Assembly (NCBI GenBank): GCA_030433005.1
Contig: JAUILQ010000027.1
Coordinates: 1 to 64,000, forward strand
Source: Alphaproteobacteria bacterium
Lineage (GTDB): Bacteria > Pseudomonadota > Alphaproteobacteria > Kiloniellales > DSM-21159
Direction of reading: 5' to 3'
Length of the DNA: 64,000 nucleotides
The notes under the pieces were generated by a model, which made no database searches, was not told the DNA's origin, and worked only from the letters and a program-made list of their open reading frames with translations. Positions 1-8,178 of this stretch are shown in pieces; position 1 is the stretch's first letter; the number at the start of each line of letters is the position of its first letter. A program made the position numbers and the translations under genes.

Positions 1-995
1 TGGGCCCGGCGCGCCTCGCCGTCGCCGAGCAGCGCGCCGAGGCGGGCCGCCAGCGCCGCGACGTCGCCGGCCGGCACGCAGGCGACGCTGTCCGCCGGCA
101 GCTCCTCGACGATCGCCGCCCGGTCGCTGCACAGCACCGGCAGGCCGCGCGCCAGGGCCTCGGCGATCGCCATGCCGTAGCCTTCGAGCAGCGAGGGTTG
201 CAGGTAGAGGTCGCAGCGCCCGAGCAGGGCGGCGATCTCGCCGGCCGAGACCTCGCCGGCGAAGTCCACGCGGTCGGCGAGGCCGAGGGCGTCTACGCGC
301 GCCCGCAATCGGGCCGCGTAGGACGCGTCGCGCGCGCCGCCGGCCAGGGTCAGGTGCCAGGGCAGGGCGCGCTGGCGCGCCAGCGCCTCGACCAGCAGGT
401 CCTGGCCCTTGCGCGGGATCAGCGAGCCGACGCAGAGCAGCTGCGGCGTTGCACCGTCGCTGCCCAGGGCGAGCGGCGCGGGGTCGGTGCCGGGCGGCAC
501 GACGGCGAGGCGGGTCGCCGGCACCGCGTAGTCGGCGGCCAGGCCCGCGGCGGTCGCCTGCGAGGTCGCGATGACGCGCGCCGCGGCGGCCAGGCTGTGC
601 CGCTCGCTGTCGCGCAGCGCCGCGGCGCGCGTCGGCTCCAGGCCGCCCTCGGCGGCCAGCGGGTGGTGGACCAGCAGGGTCAGCGGCAGGCGCGCCGCGA
701 GCCGGGCCATCAGCGCCGGCAGCACGCCGGCGGCGAGGCCGTCGACGACCAGCGGCCGGCCGTCGGGCAGGGCGTCGAGGCGCGCGGCGGCGGCCCGCTC
801 CCGCGCGTCGTCGAGCTGCGGGAAGCCGGCCGGCAGCTCCAGGACCTCGACCCGGCGGCCGCGCGCCTCCAGGCCCTCGACGATCCGCCGGTCGTAGAGG
901 AAGCCGCCGGTCAGCGTCGCCAGTGGCCCCGGGACCGCGAAGGCGAGGGGCGCCGCGGCGCCGGGCGCTCGCGGGACGGGCGGGGTGTCGGCCAC
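1..995 (-). CDS. Glycosyltransferase family 4 (GT-B), 3' end outside the window
   Basis: Probably transfers a sugar from a nucleotide-sugar donor to an unknown acceptor in the cytoplasm. The frame starts at a GTG at 995, two bases after the stop of the PTPS-like gene, and runs off the left edge after about 331 codons, so the C-terminus is missing. The translation has a GT4 C-terminal fold: a strand-turn motif VGSLIPRKGQDLLVEAL, then PSLLEGYGMAIAEAL, which holds the EX7E donor-binding signature, followed by GLPVLCSD. The N-terminal half includes GGFLYDRRI, typical of the acceptor domain. It is the last of three tightly packed minus-strand genes (dehydrogenase, PTPS-like, glycosyltransferase), so it is probably co-transcribed with them. 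Acceptor and sugar cannot be read from the sequence. Confidence 0.85.
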   Translation of the reverse strand, partial: MADTPPVPRAPGAAAPLAFAVPGPLATLTGGFLYDRRIVEGLEARGRRVEVLELPAGFPQLDDARERAAAARLDALPDGRPLVVDGLAAGVLPALMARLAARLPLTLLVHHPLAAEGGLEPTRAAALRDSERHSLAAAARVIATSQATAAGLAADYAVPATRLAVVPPGTDPAPLALGSDGATPQLLCVGSLIPRKGQDLLVEALARQRALPWHLTLAGGARDASYAARLRARVDALGLADRVDFAGEVSAGEIAALLGRCDLYLQPSLLEGYGMAIAEALARGLPVLCSDRAAIVEELPADSVACVPAGDVAALAARLGALLGDGEARRA

Positions 996-997
996 GT

Positions 998-1402
998 TCA
1001 GTCGCCCAGCGCGGCGTCGTAGGCGGCCCGGGCGACGTGCGATTCGGCCAGGGTCACCTTGAGGCCGGTCAGGCCGGCCGCGCCGGCGCCCAGGTCGCCG
1101 CGGCGGATCGCCTCCGCGAGGCGCTGCCACAGCCAGTGCGCCAGGAACTCCGTCGTGGTGTTGCGGCCGCGGAAGGCCTCGAGCTCGTCGAGGTTGCGGT
1201 AGTTGATCTCGGCCAGCACCGCCTTCAGCGTCTCGCCGGCGCGGCCGATGTCGACCACCAGGCCGTCGCCGTCCAGCGCCGGCCGCCGGAACTCGGCGTC
1301 GACGACGTAGGTGGCGCCGTGCAGGCCCTGGGCCGGGCCGAAGACCGCGCCGGCGAAGCTGTGGGCGATCATGACGTGGTCGCGGACGCTGAGCGAGAAC
1401 AC
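998..1402 (-). CDS. 6-pyruvoyl-tetrahydropterin synthase / QueD-like protein, divergent active site
   Basis: PTPS/QueD enzymes convert 7,8-dihydroneopterin triphosphate to pyruvoyl- or carboxy-tetrahydropterin. This 134-residue protein has the family length and T-fold pattern: H14 in IAHSF, H28 in [13 protein letters not shown] at 51-53, NYRNLDE at 68-74, NTTTE at 81-85 and the C-terminal ESHVA near 120-124. The canonical CxxxHGH motif reads AQGLHGA, so the catalytic Cys is Ala24 and the third zinc-ligand His is Ala30. The activity therefore may differ from QueD or PTPS. The start is a GTG preceded by a strong AGGAGGTG ribosome site. It is 39 bases downstream of the dehydrogenase and nearly abuts the glycosyltransferase. 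Confidence 0.85.
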   Translation of the reverse strand: MFSLSVRDHVMIAHSFAGAVFGPAQGLHGATYVVDAEFRRPALDGDGLVVDIGRAGETLKAVLAEINYRNLDELEAFRGRNTTTEFLAHWLWQRLAEAIRRGDLGAGAAGLTGLKVTLAESHVARAAYDAALGD

Positions 1403-1441
1403 GGGGACGGCACCTCCTGTCGGTCTGTCTCTCGGTGGTGA

Positions 1442-2464
1442 CTATCGGGCGTAGCGGATGCGCGCGCAGAGCGCGCGGCTGCCCGGGCCGAGCAGCTCGG
1501 GCAGGCGCTCCGGCAGCTCGTCGAAGGCGAGCTCGTGGGAGAACAGCGCGTCGAGCGCCGGCTCGCGCAGCAGCGACAGCGCGAAGGCCAGGCGCTCGCG
1601 GTGGCTGCGGCGCGCGCGCCGGGGCGCCGCGACCTGGCCGACCTGCGAGGACAGCAGGGTCAGGCGGCGCGAATGGAAGTCCTCGCCGAGCGGCAGCGCG
1701 ACGGCGCCCTCGCCGTACCAGGAGAGCTCGACCACCGTCGCCTCGAAGCCGGCGAGCCCGAGCGCCGTGGCGCCGCCGGCGGCCTGCCCGGAGCAGTGGA
1801 ACACCAGGTCGCAGGCGCCGGCGCGGTCGGAGCCGAGGCTCTCGGGTGTCGCGAATCCGACGCCGAGCGCCTCGGCGACCGGCCGCCGGTCCGCCTCGCT
1901 GTCGACCAGGGTCACCGCGCAGCCGGGCAGGCGGCCGCACAGCCAGGCGACGAGGCAGCCCAGGAGCCCGCCGCCGACCACCGCGATGCGGTCGCCGACG
2001 CGCGGTGCGGCGTCCCACAGGCCGTTGACCGCCGTCTCCATGTTGGCCGCCAGCACGGCCCGCTCCGGCGGCACGCCGTCGGGCAGCGGCACCACGGACC
2101 CGGCCGGCACGCGGTAGCGCTCCTGGTGCGGGTGCAGGCAGAAGACGGCGCGGCCGCGCAGCTCCGGCGGCCCGGCCTCGACCTCGCCGACCGACACGTA
2201 GCCGTACTTCACCGGAAAGGGGAAGTCGCCCTGCTGGAAGGGCGCCTGCATGCGCCCGGCCTGGCTGGCCGGCACGCGGCCGGCGAAGACCAGCGCCTCG
2301 GTGCCCCGGCTGAGCGCGCCCCAGGTGCTGCGCACCAGCACCTCCTCCTCGCCGGCCTCGCCCGGCGGTGCGGCGCGCAGCTCGGCGCGGCCGGGCGCCG
2401 TATACCAGAGCGCGCGGGCGGCGGGCTCCACGGTCTCTGCTGGGCGGGCGGGCGAATTGGCCAT
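1442..2464 (-). CDS. Zinc-type MDR alcohol dehydrogenase homolog (BchC-like subgroup)
   Basis: A 340-residue medium-chain dehydrogenase/reductase that probably oxidises or reduces an alcohol/carbonyl with NAD(P). The N-terminal GroES-like domain (about 40-125) carries WGALSRGTE where classical zinc alcohol dehydrogenases have a GxCGTD motif, so the catalytic-zinc cysteine is missing. The Rossmann nucleotide-binding loop GGGLLG is at 164-169 and is followed by an acidic strand end (VDSEAD). This cysteine-less arrangement is seen in BchC-like MDR proteins, but no other photosynthesis gene lies here, so the name BchC is not used. It is the first gene of the three-gene minus-strand operon with the PTPS-like protein and glycosyltransferase. 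A role in reducing a pterin side chain is a guess from that context. Confidence 0.85.
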   Translation of the reverse strand: MANSPARPAETVEPAARALWYTAPGRAELRAAPPGEAGEEEVLVRSTWGALSRGTEALVFAGRVPASQAGRMQAPFQQGDFPFPVKYGYVSVGEVEAGPPELRGRAVFCLHPHQERYRVPAGSVVPLPDGVPPERAVLAANMETAVNGLWDAAPRVGDRIAVVGGGLLGCLVAWLCGRLPGCAVTLVDSEADRRPVAEALGVGFATPESLGSDRAGACDLVFHCSGQAAGGATALGLAGFEATVVELSWYGEGAVALPLGEDFHSRRLTLLSSQVGQVAAPRRARRSHRERLAFALSLLREPALDALFSHELAFDELPERLPELLGPGSRALCARIRYAR

Positions 2465-2600
2465 GCCAGCAAAGCTAAGGGTTCCGCCGGGCGGTGCAAG
2501 CGCCGCTGGCCGGCACGACGCCGCTGCGGCGGGCCCGCAGGGCAGCCATGCCCTGCCAGGGGTCGCGGGGCGCGGATGGCGGTCCTAGGTTGCGGACCAA

Positions 2601-2622
2601 GGGCCGCGCTCGACAGCGGCCC
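2601..2622. other. Short inverted repeat upstream of the MFS gene
   Basis: Perfect 7-base arms (2601-2607 and 2616-2622) separated by 8 bases, lying 38 bases before the MFS start in the divergent intergenic region. It could be an operator or a leader hairpin. No clear sigma70 boxes accompany it. Confidence 0.3.
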
Positions 2623-2659
2623 GTGACATCCCTGGGGAAACGCGAGCGGGTTCGACGCA

Positions 2660-3949
2660 ATGTCGGTGTCTTCCGAGGCCGGCCTCGGCCGGCCGCAGCA
2701 GCTCGGGCTGCTGCGCGTCATCCTGACGGTCTACCTGCCCTTCGCCTCGGGCTACTTCCTGTCCTACCTCTACCGCTCGGTCAACGCCGTGATCTCCGGC
2801 CGGCTGACCGGCGAGCTCGGACTCGCGGCCAGCGACCTCGGCCTGCTGACCGCGGCCTACTTCTTCAGCTTCGCCTGCTTCCAGCTGCCGCTCGGCGTGC
2901 TGCTCGACCGCTACGGCCCGCGCCGCGTGCAGACCGTGCTGCTGCTGATCGCGGCCGCCGGCGCCGTGGTCTTCGCGCTGGGCGACGGCCTGGCGCAGCT
3001 GATCGCCGGGCGGGCGCTGATCGGTCTCGGCGTCGCCGGCTGCCTGATGGCCTCCTTCAAGGCGGTGACGCTGTGGTTCCAGCAGGACCGCTGGCCGCTG
3101 CTCAACGGCCTGGTGCTGGCGGCCGGCGGGCTCGGCGCGACGGTCGCCACCGAGCCGGTCGAGCTGGCGCTGGCGCTGACCGACTGGCGCGGCCTGTTCC
3201 TGGCGCTGGCGGCGATCACCGTGGTGGTGGCGCTGGCGATCCTGCTGATCGTGCCGGAGCGCGAGCGCGGCGGCCGGCCCAGCACGCTCGGCGAGCAGCT
3301 CGAAGGCGTGCGCCGGATCTACGCCAGCCGGATCTTCTGGGCCCTGGTGCCGATGACCGCGGCCAGCCTGTCGACGGCCCTGGCGATCCACACGCTCTGG
3401 GCCGGGCCCTGGCTGCGCGACGTCGCCGGGCTGACGCAGCCCGAGGTCGCCCGGGTCCTGCTGCTGACCGCGCTGTCGCTGACCGTCGGCTTCGTCGCCG
3501 GCGGCATCCTGGCCGACCGCCTGCGCCGCCTCGGCGTCGGCCTGGGGGCGCTGCTGATCGCCGACCTGCTGATCTTCGGCGCGCTGGAGGCGGTCATCGT
3601 GTTCCGCCTCGCCGTCGACTCGGTCTGGCCCTGGATCGTCTTCGGCTTCTTCTCGAACCTCGGCACGGTCTACGCCTATCCGCTGCTCGCCAAGTCGTTC
3701 CCGCTGGCCTATGCCGGCCGCGCCAACACGGCGCTCAACCTGGTGATCTTCTTCGGCGTCTTCGCGGTGCAGTACGCCATCGGCTGGATCCTCGACCTTT
3801 GGCCGCTGACCGACGACGGCCGCTATCCCGCCGAGGCCTACTCGGTGGCCTTCGGCGTCTTCCTGGCGCTCCAGGCCCTCGGCATCCTCTGGTACCTGCT
3901 GTTCCGGCCGCGCGCCGGCGGCAGCGGCGAGGCGCAGGAGGCGCGGTGA
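2660..3949 (+). CDS. Major facilitator superfamily transporter
   Basis: A 429-residue inner-membrane secondary transporter. About 12 hydrophobic segments can be counted, and the cytoplasmic loop after TM2 carries the MFS motif A variant GVLLDRYGPRR at 79-89. The internal loop PERERGGRPS near 197-208 separates the two six-helix halves. Such single-gene MFS proteins export or import small organic solutes; the substrate cannot be read from the sequence. The next gene (EamA transporter) begins with a GTG that overlaps this stop codon by four bases, so the two are translationally coupled. The upstream gene cluster is divergent. Confidence 0.9.
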   Translation: MSVSSEAGLGRPQQLGLLRVILTVYLPFASGYFLSYLYRSVNAVISGRLTGELGLAASDLGLLTAAYFFSFACFQLPLGVLLDRYGPRRVQTVLLLIAAAGAVVFALGDGLAQLIAGRALIGLGVAGCLMASFKAVTLWFQQDRWPLLNGLVLAAGGLGATVATEPVELALALTDWRGLFLALAAITVVVALAILLIVPERERGGRPSTLGEQLEGVRRIYASRIFWALVPMTAASLSTALAIHTLWAGPWLRDVAGLTQPEVARVLLLTALSLTVGFVAGGILADRLRRLGVGLGALLIADLLIFGALEAVIVFRLAVDSVWPWIVFGFFSNLGTVYAYPLLAKSFPLAYAGRANTALNLVIFFGVFAVQYAIGWILDLWPLTDDGRYPAEAYSVAFGVFLALQALGILWYLLFRPRAGGSGEAQEAR

Positions 3950-4875
3950 AGGCGCTGCTCTCGGGCCAGGCGATGCAGGGGCCGCGGGGCGAGCGCATCG
4001 CCTACGGCCTGCTGCTGATCGCCCCGGTGCTGTTCTCGGCCAACATGCTGGGCGCGCGCGCCACGGCCGACTTCATCCCGCCGGTCGCGCTGGCCTTCTG
4101 GCGCTGGTTCATCGTGTTCCTGATGATGCTGCCGCTGGCCGGCCCGGCGCTCTGGCGCCAGCGCGAGGCGCTGCGCCGCGAGTGGCCGGTGCTGGCGCTG
4201 CTTGGCGGCCTCGGCATGGGCGTGTGCGGCGCCTTCGTCTACATCGGCGCGGCGACCACGACGGCGACCAACATCGGCCTGATCTACGCGACCTCGCCGG
4301 TCTTCATCGTGCTGTTCGCGGCGATCTTCTACCGCGAGCGGCTCGGCGGCCTGCAACTGCTCGGCGCCGGGCTGGCGCTGGCCGGCGTGCTGGTGCTGAT
4401 CGCCAAGGGCGACCCGGCCGCGCTGCTCGAGCTGCGCTTCGTCGTCGGCGACCTCTGGATCGCCACCGCGACGCTCTGCTGGGCCGTCTACTCGGTGATC
4501 CTGCGCTACGCCCGCAGCCGGCTCGACGGCATGACGCGCTTCACCGCGATCTGCCTGTTCGGCGTGCTGATCCTGCTGCCCTTCCACCTCTGGGAGGCGG
4601 TCACCCTCGGGCCGCCGCAGCCGACCGCGGAGACTCTGGGCTGGATCCTGCTGGTCGCCGTCGTCGCGGGCTTCGGCGCCTACCAGGTCTACGGCCTGAT
4701 CCAGCAGGCCCTGGGCGCCGCCCGGGCCGGCCTGATCATGTACCTCTTCCCGCTCTACAACTCGGTGCTCGCCGTGCTGCTGCTCGGCGAGGCGCTCGAG
4801 GGCTATCACCTGGCCGGCGCCGCCCTGGTGCTGCCCGGCCTGGTGCTGGCGAACCTCCGGCTGCGGCGCCGCTGA
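3946..4875 (+). CDS. EamA/DMT-family transporter
   Basis: A 309-residue drug/metabolite-superfamily permease of the inner membrane with ten predicted helices arranged as two EamA repeats (about 18-150 and 165-300). The GAATTTATNIGLIYATSPVF segment ending the first repeat and LFPLYNSVLAVLLLGEALEG in the second are characteristic. The family mostly exports amino acids, metabolites or toxic compounds; the substrate is unknown. The GTG at 3946 is chosen because it overlaps the MFS stop (GTGA), the usual pattern in coupled genes here. An in-frame ATG at 3973 would trim nine residues and is the alternative. Confidence 0.88.
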   Translation: MKALLSGQAMQGPRGERIAYGLLLIAPVLFSANMLGARATADFIPPVALAFWRWFIVFLMMLPLAGPALWRQREALRREWPVLALLGGLGMGVCGAFVYIGAATTTATNIGLIYATSPVFIVLFAAIFYRERLGGLQLLGAGLALAGVLVLIAKGDPAALLELRFVVGDLWIATATLCWAVYSVILRYARSRLDGMTRFTAICLFGVLILLPFHLWEAVTLGPPQPTAETLGWILLVAVVAGFGAYQVYGLIQQALGAARAGLIMYLFPLYNSVLAVLLLGEALEGYHLAGAALVLPGLVLANLRLRRR

Positions 4876-4938
4876 GGCCTCCGGGCCCATTCGCCATAAT
4901 GCGGCCGTGCCACAATCTTGCCCTTATTGAGACCCTTC

Positions 4939-4956
4939 GCGGCCATTTTCGGCCGC
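4939..4956 (+). terminator. Hairpin, possible terminator of the MFS-EamA transcript
   Basis: Perfect 6-base G+C arms (4939-4944 and 4951-4956) around an ATTTTC loop, 63 bases after the EamA stop and just before the RNA element. There is no U-tract, so it may instead be part of the leader of the downstream RNA. Confidence 0.3.
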
Positions 4957-4961
4957 CATCT

Positions 4962-5080
4962 GTCTAGTCACGGAGACTTCCCCTCTCTGTCCGAGGTTTG
5001 CCAGTCGGCCTCTCATGCCCCCCGAGTAGACTGGACCTGACGGCCGCCGGCTTCCGACCCCCGGCGGCCGTCGCCGTTTC
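4962..5080 (+). ncRNA. Candidate small RNA, copy 1 of a two-copy family
   Basis: This intergenic stretch shares sequence and predicted fold with 37459-37571. In order it has a short hairpin (4962-4965 with 4974-4977), an identical 15-base block CGGAGACTTCCCCTC (4971-4985) that leaves a C-rich single strand, a second hairpin closed by CCAGTC/GACTGG (5001-5006 with 5029-5034) whose loop holds CATGCCCCC, and a 12-bp terminator-like hairpin (5039-5050 with 5061-5072) followed by GCCGTTT. Exposed C-rich loops are typical of trans-acting alphaproteobacterial sRNAs that pair with ribosome-binding sites; that role is an inference. No clear promoter was found and I do not recognise a named family. Confidence 0.6.
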
Positions 5081-5182
5081 GGGCCCCGGCGCCGCGCCCG
5101 CCCACCCCGGCCGTTCCGACTTGCTCTCGACACCCGCCGCCGGTCTGCTATAGCCGCAGGCGCGATGACGCGGGAGAAGACC

Positions 5183-5875
5183 ATGGAAGACGGCTGCGCG
5201 CCGGGCGACCCCGGTGCGCTGGTCGCCGAGGGCATCGCCTGCCGGCGGGCCGAGCGGCTGCTGTTCCGCGGCCTCGACTTCCGGCTCGAGCCGGGCGGCC
5301 TGCTGCTGCTCGGCGGGCCCAACGGCAGCGGCAAGTCGAGCCTGCTGCGCCTGCTCGCCGGGCTGCTGCGCCCGGCCGCCGGCCGGCTGCTCTACGCCGG
5401 CGAGCCGGTCGCCGCGGAGCCCGCCGCCTACCGCGCCCGCCTGCAGTTCGTCGGCCATCAGGAGGCCATCAAGCCGGTGCTCAGCGGCCGCGAGAACCTC
5501 GGCTTCTGGTGCCGCCTGCGCGGCCTCGCCGGCGGCGCGGCGGGCGCGGCGGCGCTCGACGCCGCGCTGGCGCATTTCGCCCTGGACGAGATCGCCGACG
5601 AGCCGGCCCGGCTCTATTCCTCCGGACAGCGCCGTCGGCTGGCGCTGGCCCGCCTGCTCGCGGCGCCGGCGCCGCTGTGGCTGCTCGACGAACCGAGCGT
5701 CGGCCTCGACAGCCGCTCGGTGGCGGCGCTGGTCTCGGCGATCGGGCGCCACCGCGCGGGCGGCGGCGCGGTCGTCCTGGCGACCCACGTCGACCTGGGG
5801 CTGGGCGAGGCGCAGCGTCTCGACCTCGCCGAGCACGCTCCCGACGCGCCGGCGCTGGCGGAGTGGCAGTGGTGA
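5183..5875 (+). CDS. ccmA: Heme exporter ATP-binding protein CcmA
   Basis: ATPase of the CcmABCD complex, which releases holo-CcmE from CcmC during cytochrome c maturation. ABC signatures, numbered from this start, are Walker A GPNGSGKS at 45-52, signature SSGQRRR at 146-152 and Walker B LWLLDEP at 165-171, with the switch His in ATHVD. The ATG at 5183 is preferred over the in-frame ATG at 5165 because a GGGAGAAG ribosome site lies just before it; either gives a normal CcmA length (230 or 236 residues). It is the first gene of an unbroken ccm operon and its TGA overlaps the GTG start of ccmB. Confidence 0.93.
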   Translation: MEDGCAPGDPGALVAEGIACRRAERLLFRGLDFRLEPGGLLLLGGPNGSGKSSLLRLLAGLLRPAAGRLLYAGEPVAAEPAAYRARLQFVGHQEAIKPVLSGRENLGFWCRLRGLAGGAAGAAALDAALAHFALDEIADEPARLYSSGQRRRLALARLLAAPAPLWLLDEPSVGLDSRSVAALVSAIGRHRAGGGAVVLATHVDLGLGEAQRLDLAEHAPDAPALAEWQW

Positions 5876-6585
5876 GCCGTGCGCGGGAGCAGGGGCCGCC
5901 GCAGGCCGGGCCGAGCGTGACGACGGCGCTCTCGGCGCTGGTCCGGCGCGACCTGCGCCTGGCGCTGCGCCAGCGCGGCGACCTGCTGACCGCCGTGCTG
6001 TTCTTCCTGCTGACCGCGGCGCTCTTCCCCTTCGGCATCGGGCCCGAGCCGAACCTGCTGCTGCGCATCGCCCCCGGCATCCTCTGGGTGACCGCGCTGC
6101 TCGCCGTGCTGCTGTCGCTCGAGCGCCTGTTCCTGGCCGACGGCGAGGACGGCTCGCTCGACCTGCTGCTGGTCTCGCCGCTGCCGCTCGAGCTCGCGGT
6201 TCTCGGCAAGGTGCTGGTGCACTGGCTGAGCAGCGGCCTGCCGATCCTGCTGTCGACGCCGCTCGCGGCGCTGCTCTACGGCCTGCCGGCCGAGGCGCTG
6301 CCGGTGCTGCTGCTGGCCCTGGCCCTCGGCACGCCGACGCTGAGCCTGCTCGGCGCGACCGCGGCGGCGCTGACGCTCGGCGCGCGGCGCGGCGGCGTGC
6401 TGCTGCCGCTGCTGACCATGCCGCTCTACGTGCCGGTGGTGATCTTCGGCGTCGCCGCGGTCGACGCCAGCCTGGCCGGGCTCAGCGCGCGGCCGCACCT
6501 GCTGCTGCTGGCGGCGCTGCTCGCGGCGGCCCTGCCGGTCGCCGCCCTGGCCGGCGCCGCCGCGCTGCGCCAGGCCGCCGAGTAG
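5872..6585 (+). CDS. ccmB: Heme exporter membrane protein CcmB
   Basis: Membrane subunit of the CcmABCD ABC complex of cytochrome c maturation. The 237-residue product has six hydrophobic segments and CcmB-type sequence, including LVRRDLRLALRQRGD near the N-terminus, LERLFLADGEDGSLDLLL, and LLPLLTMPLYVPVVIFG. The start is a GTG overlapping the ccmA stop by four bases. The family normally has about 220 residues, so this one has a short extra N-terminal tail. A gap of about 126 bases separates it from ccmC, the only sizeable gap in the operon; I see no terminator in it. Confidence 0.93.
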   Translation: MSRAREQGPPQAGPSVTTALSALVRRDLRLALRQRGDLLTAVLFFLLTAALFPFGIGPEPNLLLRIAPGILWVTALLAVLLSLERLFLADGEDGSLDLLLVSPLPLELAVLGKVLVHWLSSGLPILLSTPLAALLYGLPAEALPVLLLALALGTPTLSLLGATAAALTLGARRGGVLLPLLTMPLYVPVVIFGVAAVDASLAGLSARPHLLLLAALLAAALPVAALAGAAALRQAAE

Positions 6586-6711
6586 AGGGCCGGCCGAGCC
6601 GCCGGCTCCGCTTGAGACAGATCATGGCCGAGCGGGCGGCTCGCGGGCGAATCAGCGGACAGCGACCACCTGTCGCTTGATCGATTCCCGCAGACGAGCC
6701 AGAACAATCCT

Positions 6712-7470
6712 GTGAGCGACTTGGCCCGACCCCCCGCCGGCTCTGCCCTGCACCGCTTCGCGAGCCCGGCGCGCTTCCTGCGCCTCGCCGGCAGCCTGCA
6801 GCCGTGGCTGGCCGGCGGCACGCTGCTGTGCCTCGGCGTCGGGCTCTACCTCGCGCTGTTCGGCTCGCCCGCCGACTACCAGCAGGGCGAGACCGTGCGG
6901 ATCATGTACGTCCACGTGCCGGCCGCCTGGATGGCGCTGTTCGTCTATCTCTGCATCGCGCTGGCCAGCGCCTCGCTGCTGGTCTGGCGCCATCCCCTGG
7001 CCGGCCTCGTCGCCAAGGCCAGCGCGCCGCTCGGCGCCGCCTTCACCTTCCTGGCTCTGGCCACCGGCTCGCTGTGGGGCAAGCCGATGTGGGGCACCTG
7101 GTGGGAGTGGGACGGCCGCATGACCTCGGTGCTGATCCTGTTCTTCCTCTACCTCGGGCTGATCGCGCTGACCAACGCCTTCGAGAGCCCGGAGCGCGGC
7201 CAGCGCGCCAGCGCCGTGCTGGCCCTGGTCGGCGTCGTCAACCTGCCGATCATCAAGTTCTCGGTCGACTGGTGGAACACGCTGCACCAGCCGGCCAGCG
7301 TGATGCGCCTCGACGGCCCGACGATCGATCCCAGCATGCTCTGGCCGCTGCTGATCATGGCGGCCGGCTTCACCTTCTACTATCTCTGGGTGATGCTGCT
7401 GCGCGTGCGCGGCGAGCTGGTCGAGGCGCGGCTGCGCGCACTGCAGCGGCTCGAGACGGAAGGACGCTGA
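6712..7470 (+). CDS. ccmC: Heme exporter/handling protein CcmC
   Basis: Six-helix inner-membrane protein that binds heme and loads it onto the periplasmic chaperone CcmE. The diagnostic WWD domain is at 122-139 (WGKPMWGTWWEWDGRMTS), flanked by two candidate heme-ligating histidines, H68 in VHVPAAW and H192 in NTLHQP. Length (252 residues) is normal. It starts with a GTG and has a somewhat long cytoplasmic N-terminus (about 30 residues before the first helix). It is followed four bases later by ccmD. Confidence 0.95.
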   Translation: MSDLARPPAGSALHRFASPARFLRLAGSLQPWLAGGTLLCLGVGLYLALFGSPADYQQGETVRIMYVHVPAAWMALFVYLCIALASASLLVWRHPLAGLVAKASAPLGAAFTFLALATGSLWGKPMWGTWWEWDGRMTSVLILFFLYLGLIALTNAFESPERGQRASAVLALVGVVNLPIIKFSVDWWNTLHQPASVMRLDGPTIDPSMLWPLLIMAAGFTFYYLWVMLLRVRGELVEARLRALQRLETEGR

Positions 7471-7474
7471 GGCG

Positions 7475-7687
7475 ATGGGCGGCATCGAGAGCTTTCTCGG
7501 CATGGGCGGCTACGCGGCCTTCGTCTGGCCGGCCTACCTGCTGGCGGCAGCCGTGATGGGCGGCTTCTGGGCGGTCTCCCGCGCCGAGCTGAAGCGCCGC
7601 GAGCGGCAGCTGCAGGAGCTGGAGCAGCGCGGCGGCGGGCGCCGCCGGCGGCGGGCCGAGGGGCCGGGCGGGCAGGTGCCCCGATGA
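7475..7687 (+). CDS. ccmD: Heme exporter small protein CcmD
   Basis: A 70-residue single-pass protein that stabilises the CcmABC-CcmE complex and helps release holo-CcmE. One hydrophobic helix (about 13-36, with [18 protein letters not shown]) is followed by a strongly basic cytoplasmic tail with [17 protein letters not shown], the usual CcmD pattern. Its end overlaps the ccmE start by four bases. Confidence 0.92.
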   Translation: MGGIESFLGMGGYAAFVWPAYLLAAAVMGGFWAVSRAELKRRERQLQELEQRGGGRRRRRAEGPGGQVPR

Positions 7688-8154
7688 CCCGCAAGCGCCG
7701 CCGCCTGACCATCCTGCTGCTCGCCCTCTTGTCGCTCGGCACGGCGACGGCCCTGGTGCTCAGCGCCTTCGACGACAACCTCGTGTTCTTCTATTCGCCG
7801 ACCAAGCTCAAGGCGGCCGAGCTGCCGCCCGAGCGGCTGGTCCGGGTCGGCGGCCTGGTGCTGCCGGGCTCGGTCGAGAAGGGGCCGGGCAGCCGGGTCG
7901 CCTTCGCGATCACCGACAACGCCGCGGAGGTGGCGGTGGTCTACGAGGGCATCCTGCCGGACCTGTTCCGCGAGGGGCAGGGCGTCGTCGCCCAGGGCCG
8001 CCTGGAGCCGGGCGGCCGCTTCCGCGCGGTCGAGGTGCTGGCCAAGCACGACGAGAACTACATGCCGCCCGAGGTCGCCGAGGCGCTCAAGGAATCCGGC
8101 GAATGGCGCCCCGCCGAGGGCAGCGACCCCAAGGCCGGCTACGCCACCCAATGA
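7684..8154 (+). CDS. ccmE: Periplasmic heme chaperone CcmE
   Basis: Membrane-anchored periplasmic OB-fold protein that covalently binds heme and hands it to the CcmFH ligase. The 156-residue product has an N-terminal anchor (about 8-28), the [11 protein letters not shown] stretch, and the heme-attachment site AKHDENYMP with H122 and Y126. The C-terminal tail after residue 130 is short and charged. It sits between ccmD (four-base overlap) and ccmF (24-base gap). Confidence 0.96.
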   Translation: MTRKRRRLTILLLALLSLGTATALVLSAFDDNLVFFYSPTKLKAAELPPERLVRVGGLVLPGSVEKGPGSRVAFAITDNAAEVAVVYEGILPDLFREGQGVVAQGRLEPGGRFRAVEVLAKHDENYMPPEVAEALKESGEWRPAEGSDPKAGYATQ

Positions 8155-8178
8155 CCCGCAAGCCGTGAGCGCCCCGCC

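Noticed and set aside
1442..2464. Naming the MDR dehydrogenase bchC
   Set aside because: It shares the cysteine-less N-terminal motif, but no bacteriochlorophyll gene is in the window.
4962..5080. SAM-II, SAH, 6S, SRP or tmRNA identity for the RNA element
   Set aside because: The conserved cores of these RNAs are absent, and two copies exist at unrelated loci.
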